From contig CM022679.1 in the NCBI GenBank assembly GCA_012295275.1, positions 25,898,407-25,962,406 of the forward strand: a stretch of 64,000 bases of DNA, in the 5' to 3' direction. This DNA comes from Chrysomallon squamiferum (taxonomy: Eukaryota; Mollusca; Gastropoda; Neomphalida; Peltospiridae). Of the stretch, positions 1 through 41,944 are shown piece after piece. A model generated the notes under the pieces. That model was not told the origin of the DNA. It saw nothing but the letters and a program-made list of their open reading frames with translations, and made no database searches. Made by a program: the position numbers and the translations under genes. Within the stretch, counting starts at the first letter, position 1. Every line of letters begins with the position of its first letter.

Positions 1-28951
<28,951 letters not shown>

Positions 28952-29597
28952 CGATGTAAATAGGACCGAGTTTGTATCATATTAGATGCATAATTTATTG
29001 ATTGTAAAAGTCCGAGACCTCCACACACTCACAATGGCTTGCAGGTTTCTGGCAGCTGAATTTAAAAAAATAATAAAAAATATTAAAAAAAAATATAAAA
29101 AAAAAAATAAAAAAAAAAGACCTCAGTCTAATAACAAAAAAAAAAACTGCATCTAGCAACAAAAAAAGAAAAAAAATGGAGACAGGACTGCGCTGTTTCC
29201 AAATGGTGCGATAATATAAAATAAAATAAAAAATAAAAAAAACAACCAAGAGAAAGAAATAATGATGACTACCCACGTTTTTAAATGCAATATGACTTGA
29301 TTATAAAACACAGAGAAGCGATGTTGTTGTTGTTGCTGCTGTGTGTGAATAATGAAGCAGGTCTCTGTGTTTGGGTTAAATGTTATGATGAACCTCTGAA
29401 AAGCCGTCTTTTTGATGTTACAATGGCTCAAAAATGTAAAGAAATGGAATTCCACTTGTAATGTATATCAAAATAATTTTTTTTTTTTTTTTTTTTTTCT
29501 TGTGTAACATACTATGCTGTACATGTTACCCTAGTTGAAAGGGTTGTTACTCATTGTAATTATTTTTAAATTTGATTAGGTTTGTTCAGATCAAGAG

Positions 29598-29599
<2 letters not shown>

Positions 29600-29659
<60 letters not shown>
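29600..29659. repeat. ATT microsatellite
   Basis: About 20 ATT units in the presumed JNK 3' UTR. Confidence 0.93.
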
Positions 29660-29661
<2 letters not shown>

Positions 29662-29814
29662 TACTGCCACCTCTGTTATTACTATAATTAAGATATATGT
29701 TTATTTAATTTAAAATGTATTTTCAAATAGAAATTATTTCTTTTCAAAACACATTTTAAACTCGCTTCTAAATTATTTTTAAAAAAAAAAATTTAATGTC
29801 TGTTTAACTGATTT

Positions 29815-29990
29815 AGAGTATAAATCTTTGAATTGTCTGTTAAAATAATAAAATATACAAGTATATATGATCTATAAATAGTATAATTTTTTTTTTTTTT
29901 TAAATTGCTGTTAATTGATTATGAAGGTTAAATCTTTGAATTGTCTGTTAAGATAATAAAATATACAAGTATATATGATTTACAGAATAA
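29815..29990. repeat. ~112 bp direct repeat
   Basis: AAATCTTTGAATTGTCTGTT and ATAATAAAATATACAAGTAT occur at about 29823 and again at about 29931 with few differences. Confidence 0.92.
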
Positions 29991-30534
29991 TATATTGTTA
30001 AATAAAATACTTACAGATCTCAGGTAAATGGGATTAGTATAATTATTCTTATAAATAAATCATGTTTTCTGAAAAACTCATAGAATAATAAGTTGTTTTT
30101 TTTAAATTTTATTTTAAATGTCATCTTTAGGTATAAGTTGTCAGGTCTTTTACATTGAAGTAAAAACCTTTGTTGATTTGCTAACATAACATCTGTTCAC
30201 ATTTATAACCAGTTTGGCAGTCATGTGTTTTTTTTTATTAAATTAAATAAAACCTTAATGTCTTGTTAACATAATAACAGTTTAACCCTTCATATATCAA
30301 CCTGTTTAAAAAAAAAATTTTACAATCTTTTCTTTAGATGTTTTGAAATATAACATTTTTATTTTATTTATTTATTTATTTATTTTTGTTGGGTAGAGAC
30401 TAAAACATAAATGTTAATATCTGATTATAAAAAAAAAAAAAAAAACTGAGCAAACATTCCTGTTAAAGATATTTAAATGAGTAATGTAAAAAAATACTTG
30501 ATAATTGTTGTTCTGGATAGTTAAACCAACAGCT

Positions 30535-30645
30535 TGTTTCCAGGTATGTTTGTACCCAGGATGGTAATATCATCAACAGTTTGTACCCTGGATTGGTTGT
30601 ACCACCAACAGCTCGTACCCTGGAATGATTGTACCATCAACAGCA
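30535..30645. repeat. ~35 bp GTACC-rich repeat
   Basis: Three to four units of the form TTGTACCCTGGATTGGTTGT then ACCACCAACAG. Units are GC-richer than the surroundings. Confidence 0.88.
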
Positions 30646-33600
30646 TACATGTTAGGTAATTATACAAAAAAAGAGTCATACTCTTGGAAAAGTTGACGGT
30701 TTGTGACTTGAATAGGTTTCAACAAGGTTATTTTATAGTTGTTATCTAGTTACTCATTATGTTAAGACTGATCACTCCAGGGTACCATTTATTGTGGGTA
30801 CGACCTGCACTATTTACGATTGTAGGGTACAACTGTCTTGATTATGGTTGTCTTGAGTACATTCTGCTCTCAGTCTCAGCAGACTTGAGTCTGATTTGAG
30901 TGTGATTTGAGTCTGAGTTGACTTGGGTTTGAGTTGTTGACAAATTGTTATGTTTGATGGTAAAACATATCAATGAAATTACATGACGTTTGTAGTTTGA
31001 AGATTAAATTTGATACTAAAACAGAAATTTTTACACAAAAAAAAAAAAAAAATTGGTAAAAATTGGTGGCAATACAGTATTGTCTGTCTTTGATACCAAA
31101 ACCTTTTCATTCAAATAATATTTTATAACTAATAATGATTTATTTAAAGAAAAAATGAAAATATGAAGTAATAGGTACATAGGTGGATAAGAAATGGTTT
31201 TGAGTGGTTTTAAAATAGCACATTTTTGATGATATTAAATTTTTATATACTTATTATCTTTATTATACACTGTTTTCACTATTTAAATTTATTTTTAACC
31301 TTAGTTTATTTATTTTTATTATTATTATTTTTTTTTTTATGACCAGATAAAACTTTACATATTTTAACAAATGCATTAACTTTTTAAAAATCTACAAATA
31401 TTACTATTAGGGCTTCATTTACATAGGTACGATAACCTTTTTATTGCATGTTGTAATACTGTATGAGATAATTTAAAATTTATAAAATAAACCAATCTGT
31501 TAACCACCTTTTAATTTAACTGGACCCACCACCATAAAATGAATAATTATAGACTTATTAAATGAAATAAGTTATGGAAATAATAAAGGGAAATTGCTTT
31601 ATAGTACAGTAATTTGATTAAAATTGGTTTATATTTAAAAATGTATAATAAAATATGTATAATTAGGTTTACATTAAAAAAAAATGACATTAATTACCTT
31701 TGAGAGGTTCTTAGTCTGATTTGTTACCAGCAAGTTCAGATTGATTTTGTGAAAAATGGGTTGGATTTGTTTAATATTGTATATTGAGATCTGCAGAGCA
31801 AAAGTTTAAAATTTTATTCTTTATTTAATTATTTATTTATTTAATATTTAATTACTTACTATTAATTCCTTGAAACCAGTGAAATACATTTTCAAAACCT
31901 TTTGTGTAAATGAACTATTTTATATTATAAAATGATATTCATATTTTCTTGCATTTCAAAAAACAAAACAAATCCCCCCCAAAAAAACAAAGAAAAAAAA
32001 AAGACAACCTTTTCCACACACCAAAAGTATATTATGAACAGTTTTTTAAATTAAAGTTTTAATGTATATTTTAAGATTTATCATTTTAAAAACTGAGTGA
32101 ATGCATTTTGATTTAATGACACCTCAAACCATTTTTTTATATTAAAAATTGAATTATGTTGATTTTTATTATGCATCAGATATACTGTGAAAAAAGCAAG
32201 GGAGAAAAAAAAAGAAATACTTTGCCATTCTAAAGGCTAGTTTTAATCATTATTAACAAGAATTTGTTTATGTATTATTATTATTATTTTTTTTTTTTAA
32301 ACATAAAAGCACATATCATAGTCTTTGATTTATTATTAACAACAAAGAACTGGCTGGAACAGATAAATATAAAAATGTATTGTTAGGTTTTGAAAACTTC
32401 AATTGATGTTTGTGTTCAAGTATATATATATATTTTTTTTTATATATATATATATATATAATGTCTCACTAATTAACCTGTCATTTTGTTTCTTTTGAAT
32501 TCTCATTTTATTTTATTTTCACTTGTTAACATATAATCTTTTCTCTCTCAGTATTGCTTATTAAAGATATGAAACTTATATAATAAATATTTAATTACAT
32601 CTAAAATGTTAAGAATGGTAGGCTTTGGGATAATGTCCAAATACCACGAACTACACAAAATTTAACCCTATATTCTCTTTAACTGTTGGCAGTAACACTG
32701 CAAGAATACTATTAATAATTTTTTTAAATAATTCAGCCTAATGTATTCTGTGCCCAAGATAGATAGGAACAAAACCCTCAAAGGATTAACTGATAAAAGA
32801 TTTAAATAACTTAGAAGTTTTCTTTAATTTTGAAAATTATACGTGGAAACAGTGATAGCACTAATTCTGTTGGTACATAGGTTTAAAATTATTTTCCATT
32901 CTAGTACAGACTAAGAAATTATATAGTAGGTAATTATGAAGAGCAATTGCGTCTCAGATTACTGAATTTAAGTTTAGAAAATATAAGATTTTTTTTCTTT
33001 TTTAATCTATTTTATTTTTATTATTAATAATTATGTACATGTATTTTTTTTTTTTTTTACATTTCAGAGATTTCAGTAACAATAGTTTAATTTATGAGAC
33101 CAATAATACTTGTTGAATATTTTAGGAAGAGAAGATATATTTTAAATTACCAAATTTGTTATTATCTGCTTCTTAAATACATAAATTCCTTTTTTTTTTT
33201 TTTTTTTCGTTTTCTTTCTTTCTTTGGGTATATATTATTATTTTTTTAATATAATTATTATTTTTATTTATCTATTTAATTTTTTATTATTATTTTTTTT
33301 TTTTTTGTATTTATTTAAACAAATTTCGGAGATATAGTATGATGTTATTTTTAATCACTGGTACTCTCTGTATCAAACAGCTGTGATGTATTGGAAATTT
33401 TTTTTTTATTGTTGACAGATATTGGCAAAAGGTTGTAAGTACATTGTATGCCAGTACTAGTAGTCATGTGTGTTTTATGTATTATAATTGGCAATAACTG
33501 TATATTTTTGAATCCACATGTCCTGTGTTGATGACTAATTTTTTGGGGGGTGCTAGTCACAGCATATTTGTGTCCTGTATGTTTTTCGTTTTTTGTTTCT

Positions 33601-36600
33601 CTTCATCTCTCATTATGTGTGTGTTTGCAAGTCTGCGAGTGTATGCACATGCGTGCAGGTGTGTGTTTAAGAAGCTTTACTCATGATTTTTATTCTGTAG
33701 AAGAAAAAAAAAAGTCCTAAAATGGAAAGAAAAAAAAAAGGCTGTCTCTTGTTTATTGTGTTCTTCATTTTAAACAGTTACTTTTTATGAACACTATTTT
33801 TCAATCAAATAACATTAGGCCATGACTAATTAAAAAATTTGTTTCTGGTTCTGTAATATGCATTATATACACGTATTTTGCTTCCATGGTGCTGATTCTT
33901 AATGAACCAGCATATTTATTTTATGCATTCACTTCTAACATAGAATAATAAACAGCTCCCTCCAGATGAAAGTATGTACAGCAAAGGTAGTGGTTAAAAA
34001 TATCTCCAGACCTGAAACAGAGGAATTTAATTGTCTTGGCCTAAGTGTCGTCTGATTGATCACTTCCAATATATTACAAATTTTGAAAAAGAAAACTATT
34101 GGCAAACAGGATTTTGTTTCATATAAAATGTTCAGTGGCTAATTTATATCAAATATATATATATATATTATATAATTTTAATAGGATTTTAAAAGTGTAT
34201 ATGTGTTTTGAAATGTAAGTAAATGCATAAAGATAGGTTTTCTCTGTTAATGTATGTGTGATATTTTATATATATAGATATATATAAAATATTGAACATA
34301 TAACATTTACAGTTATATAAATTGTTTGGTCTGAAAAAAAAAATCAATGAACTTCATTTAATAGATAATAAAATGATCATTATTTATTTGTAAACCAACA
34401 GATCAGGTTGTAGCAAAACACTTTTGTTTGCAAAAAAAACCCAGAATTACTAATGAAAATATAGTATTTCCTTTCTCAAATATCCATTAATTTCTTTTTA
34501 AATTAAATTAAATTATTATTATTATTATTTTAAATACTAAAATTGTACAGGAAATTTTTTACATACAAGAATTTCACTTGACATGGCATTTCCTTCAAAC
34601 TGTTTAAGCATATATAATGAGTAATATCTATATTCACATATATTGATTTTTCATTTTTTTTCATTATAATTTTAATTATTCTTCTTGATGTTTGTTTTAT
34701 TTTATGTAATTAATAGAAATTATGAAAATTAAAAATGAAGATGCAGAATCATTAATGGATGATCTAACATTTGTCTAACATTTGGTAATCACATGATTGT
34801 CATTACAGAATAAGAGATAACATTTTTTTTTTTTTTTTTTCAAGCATTTAAGTTCAGATACAGATTGTTTTTGTTTTGTACCATCGGATAATTTCATCAT
34901 TATCAATATGGATTTAAACAAAAAAAAAAAGAAGAAACTCATCATAAATTATTAATATTATTATTATTGGCTTAAAAACAATTAGATACTTAAATAACAA
35001 ATAATTTATGTTTGGTAAAGGAAGGAAATATTTGTTTTGACCATAATTCTATTGTTTTATTGTTTAACTTACAAGAAATTAGCTTGGTCCCCAGAGTGCA
35101 GTGATAAAAGATATAAAATATGTTTATATAAAAGATATAATACCAGGATTTTCCACAGTAATAAGTACATAAACCAATACTTAAATGCAGGTACTTAAAA
35201 AAAAAAAAAAAAAAAAAAAAAAGAAAGAAAGAATCAATAATTGAATGAATAAAAAAACCTATTAAAGATCATTACTTCAACCTGACTTTGAAACCTGTCT
35301 ATACACCTCTAATATTTAATGACCTACATTTGGTGACACAAAGTAATAATCTGAATTTATTCTGCATATTTCCAAGTTTATATATATAATTTTCTGAAAA
35401 TTGGGCCCCATTTTATTTAATAATGAAGTATAGCAACAGAAAAGATTAAAAAGATTGTTGCAATATTTTTCAAGATTCATAATGATAAATATAACCATAA
35501 CCATAAATATGTATCAGTTTGCTATAAAGTTTCTTCTGGTCTTGTCAGAATAAAATAAAAATGTCATGAATAATAACTAGTGAAGTAATAAAATTGTGAT
35601 ATTAAATCATTTTGTAACAGTATTATGTTACTGTCATGTTTCCTATTGAGGATGACAGAACAGTGAAATAATAACTTGGAATTATTGTTTTGGCACATTC
35701 ATTTGTACAACCAAAAGTACATTTCAGTATCTTGCCATGAGCGCCTAAGTATGTCAGCATCAGTGAATCTTATATAATCTCTGAAGTCAGGCAAACCAGT
35801 TTTAGAAAATTAATAAGTTTTGTATCATTAATATATATATATATATATATATATGTTTAAATGAATACTGTGGAGTTAAATAACAATTTACATCATGTAC
35901 TGATTTTAATGAAAGAAGTTAATTTTTTAATTCCCATAAATTGAAATTTGTTGCTTAAAAATCCTTTTTATCAACAGTATATATAATCTCACAGATCTAT
36001 GAATGTTAGTTTTAAGAGAGTTTTAAAATTAATTATTTGGCATTCATTTGTTGGTTTTATAGAGTGAAATTAGAAAAGAAACCAGCTGTCGTATTCTGGG
36101 CTATCTGTAATATATTTTTATTGGAGAAGAAGAAGAAAAATAATAAATAAAATTTTGGTTTGATTTACAATGCAATACTGAATTCAGTTCATGGTAAACT
36201 GTCTTTGTATTTTTAAATGTAACCTTTGCAGCATGCTACATTAGTTGTATTTGATGCCTTGTACTTTTAGCAATCATGAAGGAAGGAAATACACATTTTG
36301 AACATTTGATATGAAATATCTCCTCTTTGTTAATAGTTTCATATTTTAAATTTTTGTTTTTATATTTATTTTTAAATATATTTACTTTTTTCTTTTTTTT
36401 CATTAATGAGTACACGTTTTTTTTCTCTTCTTAGTCAAACATCTGATACAAAATCCAAGTCCATTTTGTTAACAGGATTTTTTTTTTTCTTGCCTATTAA
36501 CTTCAAAATTAACTGTACATCATTTAAAAATTGTCTAAAAATGAACTCTTCAGTTTGTTCACTTTTGTTTTTAAAAAGAAATAATAACAAATGAAGAAAC

Positions 36601-37073
36601 ACTGAAACATTGGTCAGTGTTTCTAAGATGTAGTTAATATTACAGCAAGAAATAAAAAATAAAAAAAATATCATGCAAACATAATGTGTTTTTGTTTATT
36701 TTTATTTTGTGTCATTTTTGTAAGATCCATTATTAAATGGAATATTTCTGTTAGACCAACTACATTTTACTTTTTTTTCTGCAAAACCAACCACAATAAT
36801 TATGGGTTATTTAGTATCATCAGCTGTAGTAATATTTTGTGTTACAGTATCATTTCCATTAGACCAACTGTACTATTTTGAGTTATATATGTAAGACTGG
36901 CTGTAGGATTACACATTATTTTCACAAGACAATTATTCTCTTATTTTCACCAGATCAAATACTTAAAAGACAGATTTGAAAAAGAAGCAGCTAAAATATA
37001 GTGTAATGCAACATCCAAATTTTTGAGGCTACTCATAATTATTCCATGTTTTAACACCTTTTTTTTTTTTATT

Positions 37074-37107
<34 letters not shown>

Positions 37108-37128
37108 GTGTAATGTATTTAAAATCTA

Positions 37129-37134
37129 AATAAA
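37129..37134 (+). terminator. candidate distal polyA signal of JNK
   Basis: AATAAA, followed 20-30 nt later by a GTTTGTTTT downstream-like element. It faces a minus-strand AATAAA at 37157-37162, so the two convergent genes could share this end region. Many other AATAAA copies lie upstream. Confidence 0.25.
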
Positions 37135-37156
37135 AACAATTTGTCAGTCAGTTTGT

Positions 37157-37162
37157 TTTATT
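37157..37162 (-). terminator. candidate distal polyA signal of hydrolase gene
   Basis: AATAAA on the minus strand, about 2.07 kb past the hydrolase stop codon and only 22 nt from the opposing plus-strand signal. Speculative. Confidence 0.25.
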
Positions 37163-39226
37163 CCCATGTCCAGTGAACGACAAAAAACAAAAAAAAATCT
37201 AAAAAAGAAAACATTTTAATACTACATTTTTTTACACAACAGAGTTCTGAACAAAGCATCAAATACTTTATACCTAACTAAACAACTGCACAATAAGCAG
37301 AAACACAATCCTAATTTTAAGTCATTAATACTGACCCATTCACATTTAATAAAAAATAATTAAATAATATTAACAATCTTATGTTGTTTTTACAACACTG
37401 ATGATGCATGGTGAAAGAATTAAAAACAACATCAGTAAACATAAACAATATTCACAACACTTAAAATGAATTAGCCTTCTAAAATGTGCCTCTTGTATTA
37501 GATATAATCATTTTCTGGCATGACAAAAAAAAAAACTGCCATTTTTGCTTATTGTATCATGGTGACTGCATTCAGAAATAAAAAAATCTGATACTTGCAG
37601 AAATGTTCACTTATATGAAATATGTAATTAGACCTTTTTAAAACTGTTTAATTACAGGCCAATTAATCCAGACATTATCTGTAAGTAAAAGACAGTACAT
37701 TTTCTTCCTCTTTCATAGGTAAAACAATGAAAGTAAGAAAAAAACTTAAACAAAAGATTAATATAATGCATATACCAGTGTGGTGTTTTTTAAAATCTCA
37801 TGCAAGCATACAACATATATTGGGACAATTTATTCCAAAAACCTTTGGGTACACTAATGTCATGAGTTTCAAAACAATCCAAGAACTTTGAGGTGTAAAA
37901 TGAAGAAGTTAGGATACTGTCACAGTTGGCTGTATCACAATGCAAACATTAGCAAAATATGAAAAATAAAAAATATGTGATGAAAATAAATTACGTTCAC
38001 CATGTACATTTAAAATCATTCAACAAAAATATATACACATAAATCGGATATTTCCCTTTGACCAAAGACAGATCTGTGAAAACTTTATTTTTTTAAAGAG
38101 CTGTTAATATTAAAAGAATAGTTGTCTCTATAATAGCAGGTTTTAAAATTAAATACAAACACTAATATTGTCATGCTTGAATAAATGATTTTTCTGATCT
38201 TTACACTGCTAACAAAAAACAAAATCTTAAGTTTCTGCACGTTTCAATCTTGCTTAATATAGGCAATTCTATTTTTTCTTAGAGTACCTGGAAATGTGTT
38301 CAGTATTTTGTTAAAGCTTTTCAGTCATCAACATTTTGAAAAAATCCTTTTATCACTTTGTAAGTTTGGAATGTAATTATATTATGCTATTTCTCCTTTA
38401 CAAAATATATTAATAAATATTTTTTTTTTATTATTATTTTACTTTTCTTTTTTATTTTGAATTACATAAAAGATATAAATATAAAAAAGTAACCAATAAA
38501 GAGATAATGACAAAATCAGGAATAAAATAAACTAATCAATCAGAAATTTTAATATTATTAAGAATTCTGAGTTACACGTGTGTCTCAATCTATCTTGATA
38601 TAAACAAAATGTTAGTATGATCTAATGGGTACACAAAAGGTGAAAATTAACAGATGCAAATTCAAATTTAAAAGTATTTTGTTTTAAAATTATTGCAAAG
38701 CTGTTAGCATCAGACTGAACCAAACTTTTCTAACTGATCAGGCTGACTAACTCAAAAAGGCAAAAACTGTGGCAGAAAGCTGGTGATAATTTAAGCAAAT
38801 CTCTTTTTCTCTCTCTCTCTCTCTCTCTCATCTCTGCAACAAAATATAAACATACACACTTCAGTAACAGCAACTAAAAATACTTCTTATAACAAATCAA
38901 GGGGTGTTTTTTTTCTGAACACAATATCAGGTGAGAGAAAAGTACAAAGTTGTAAAATATTAGTCAAATGGGTAAAATATTGCAAAGATAAAATTTGCAA
39001 CGAAATTGACTTTTTTTTTTTGCCCTAAATAAAACTTTGCCCTAAACAAAAAAAAAAAAAAAAAGTGAATTTAATGATAAATTCAGATTTTCCTTCGCTT
39101 TTAAAGAAAATTTCAGATATCTCATACCCCACACATTTCTACTCATCCACAACAAATATATCAAGATTTTTACATCACTTGTTCTTCTCAGCGATACATC
39201 TAAACATTTTGATTGTAACTCAAGCA
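37163..39226 (-). other. probable 3' UTR of the hydrolase gene
   Basis: No coding sequence. Composition shifts from T-rich to A-rich on the plus strand relative to 29-37 kb, as expected if transcribed from the minus strand. Includes a CT tract at 38805-38829 and poly-A near 39048-39063. Confidence 0.4.
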
Positions 39227-39452
39227 TCAAACAACCTGGTTCAGAGTTTCCATGATAATGTTCATTACAGGATCAAAATATTTCCTCTCAGGATCCATGA
39301 TATCCAAGCACACTTCATAATGATCACATCCTGGCACTATACGCACTGTCACATCGGCAAAAATATCACTCAGCGCATCGGCAAATTCTGTGGTTGACAC
39401 CAGTGGAACAATATAGTCTTCTGTACCATGAATTAATACTATTTTCGGAAGG
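39227..39452 (-). CDS. ICME-like exon 6, acid and base residues
   Basis: 226 nt, residues 417-491 and stop TGA. LPKIVLIHGTEDYIVPLVST holds the catalytic Asp; VPGCDHYEVCLDIMDPER holds the catalytic His. Confidence 0.88.
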
Positions 39453-39537
39453 CTGCAAATATGTTAATAAATGAATAAAAATGAAAATGTATTTCATGAA
39501 ATAATAACCTGCCTATATAATAATGATAATGATCATG

Positions 39538-39596
<59 letters not shown>

Positions 39597-41910
39597 TTCA
39601 TCTTTAATAATTTAAAATAAAATTCAGTATGATTATGTTATAGTTCGCATAATATTAATAATGAAGATAAAATTTTGAAATCATTATTAATCTCATGTCT
39701 TTAGTGACCATAACAGTAGTCATGAGTTTGTCTTTCTCTGTAACTATGGCGACTACCTTAATAGTCACAATGTGTGAATTAGCACAGAATCTCTGGGGTA
39801 GCACTAATTTTCACTTGTTCAGTACTAAATGTCTGATACCATACTTCGAATTTTTATTAATTAACAACAGTAATCACCTTGGTAGTGAAAACCTTAATTA
39901 TAATAAAGTTAGTTTCTTCCAAACTGATTCACTTGTGTGGAACTACTTTAAAAAAAATAAAAATTGTAAATCTTTTTTAATATTTATATTTAAAATTTCA
40001 TAACAGCAGACCATCTTTGAATAACGTTTCATTTGTACAACATTAAACAAAACCATTTTATTATTATGTTATTAAACTTTCAATTTAAAAATATTCAGTA
40101 CTGCCATAAAGCGATCTGAATAACATTTCAGTAAACATTACAAAACATATGCAAGACACATTACCGAAATAAGATATATATGCATCTAATACACTCTCTA
40201 AAAAGCTTTTTGAACTGTTTACCTAATGCTTCGTTTGAGGTTTTTTATGATAACCGTTGGTGAAAATCTGTCAAAGTGATCTTCACCATACATCGCTCGC
40301 GCCATGCTCGAGACGTCTTCAATACCTCGCTCTGACTCGTGTGCGAAGTGATCGTGTATTTTATACACACCAGCCAGACCTTCAAGCAAGACAAAATTGA
40401 AAAATATTTTAAAATAACATTTTTAATATGAATATTATGAACAGAAATAAAACACAAGTTAACGTAAATTCAAGTCTTTACGAAAATGAAACAAAACTGA
40501 ATATTTGAGAATTTGGACTGAATTTCACACCAGTAATTTTGAATTCAATTCATTACAGATTTCAGTTTAAATATTTTAAATAAAACATTACAGGAAAAAA
40601 TATTTTTATTTTGTTTTTCTTATTTTTGTTAATACTTTAATGTTGATGTAATTTCCTTCCTGATTTTGTTATTTTTATATGTAATTATTAATCTGTGCCT
40701 CATCAGAAATGGTGACTCTAGAATTATGGAAAAAAATTTCAGGTAAACTGGGGGGATTTACCAATAAAAGCCTTCACGGATTTGCACAGATCAACAAGTG
40801 TTGGATGACGTTCAATATCTTTGGGTTTCACAGTTACGACAGAATCATCATCATCACCGGTGTCCTCTTCATCCTCCTCCTCCTCCTCACCGCCATGGTG
40901 ATCCTCGCTTTCAGCAGTTTCGACAACTTCAGATTTAGATGCGTGTTTTTCTTTATCGCCGTTCTCCTTATCACTGTCCGCGACAGTTTTTTCAAACGAA
41001 GCATCTAAATTCGCAGACACGCTTTGTTGCTCTGTCTGTTCATTCAGAACTTCGAAAACACTCGCAGTGTTGTTGGCCTCATTGTGGCTCTCACCACCGT
41101 TGTCCCCAACAACCGCGAACGAGTCTGACGATTCAGAGCTCTCGGCCTTTTCATTAGTGCCGTTGTAATGTCTGTCGTCAAACTGGAGTTGTCTGCCCCT
41201 TTGGTGGCTCTCTGTTTGTCTGACGCGCTCGTCGTGCAGCAACTCAAGAATGGCCATGGCTGAAAGGTGGGCGCCAGCTGAATGACCCATCAGAATTATC
41301 TTATCCTAGAACATGCACATTTAAAAATAATAAAAATAATTCATATAAAGAATTTAACTCTCAGTAAATAAAATAGAATCAAAAGACACTTTTGAGAATT
41401 ATTTGCTGCTTGGTCAAGAACGTTAACTGAAATAATCTCTTTATGTTACTTCAAACTTAGGTCTTGAAGGCAATTGATTTTTAATACATATTCAACAATT
41501 TTTTTTTATATGTTTTGATGACAAAATAAAATAGTAAATATTTAAAAATGTATTTTTTTTTCCATCTGTGACACATGAAATTGCAGCATTTTCAAGCTGA
41601 AAGGTAGTGCAAATTAAGCTCTTGAGTATAAAATGTGTCAAAGAAGCTGAAAAGCTGATACTAAAAATTGTGAAGGGTATAAAAAAAAATAAACTACAAT
41701 GTCTTGGAAAAAAGAAAACATTATTGTTATAAAATATAATGAAGACTACAAACCTTATCTCCTCCATAAGACTCAATGTGTTCATACGTCCAGCTAATAC
41801 AATCAACAATATCCTGAATCATGTCGTCAACGTAACCCTGAACAAACAAATACACAATTTGATATCAATGATAACAGTAGAAATTTTATTCATGTTTTTT
41901 TTTAGAAATG

Positions 41911-41944
<34 letters not shown>

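Larger units (their letters stand above)
28952..37128 (+). other. probable long JNK 3' UTR / intergenic
   Basis: 8.2 kb without recognisable coding sequence, strongly T-rich on the plus strand, with many AATAAA hexamers, an ATT array (29600-29659), a ~112 bp direct repeat (29820-29980) and a ~35 bp GTACC-rich repeat (30540-30645). U-rich composition suits a 3' UTR of the plus-strand gene, but the true cleavage site cannot be read from sequence. Confidence 0.4.

Noticed and set aside
40709-41008. Hydrophobic plus-strand frame opposite the acidic insertion
   Set aside because: Antisense of Glu/Asp codons gives Leu/Ile/Phe runs; the minus-strand frame has splice sites and homology.
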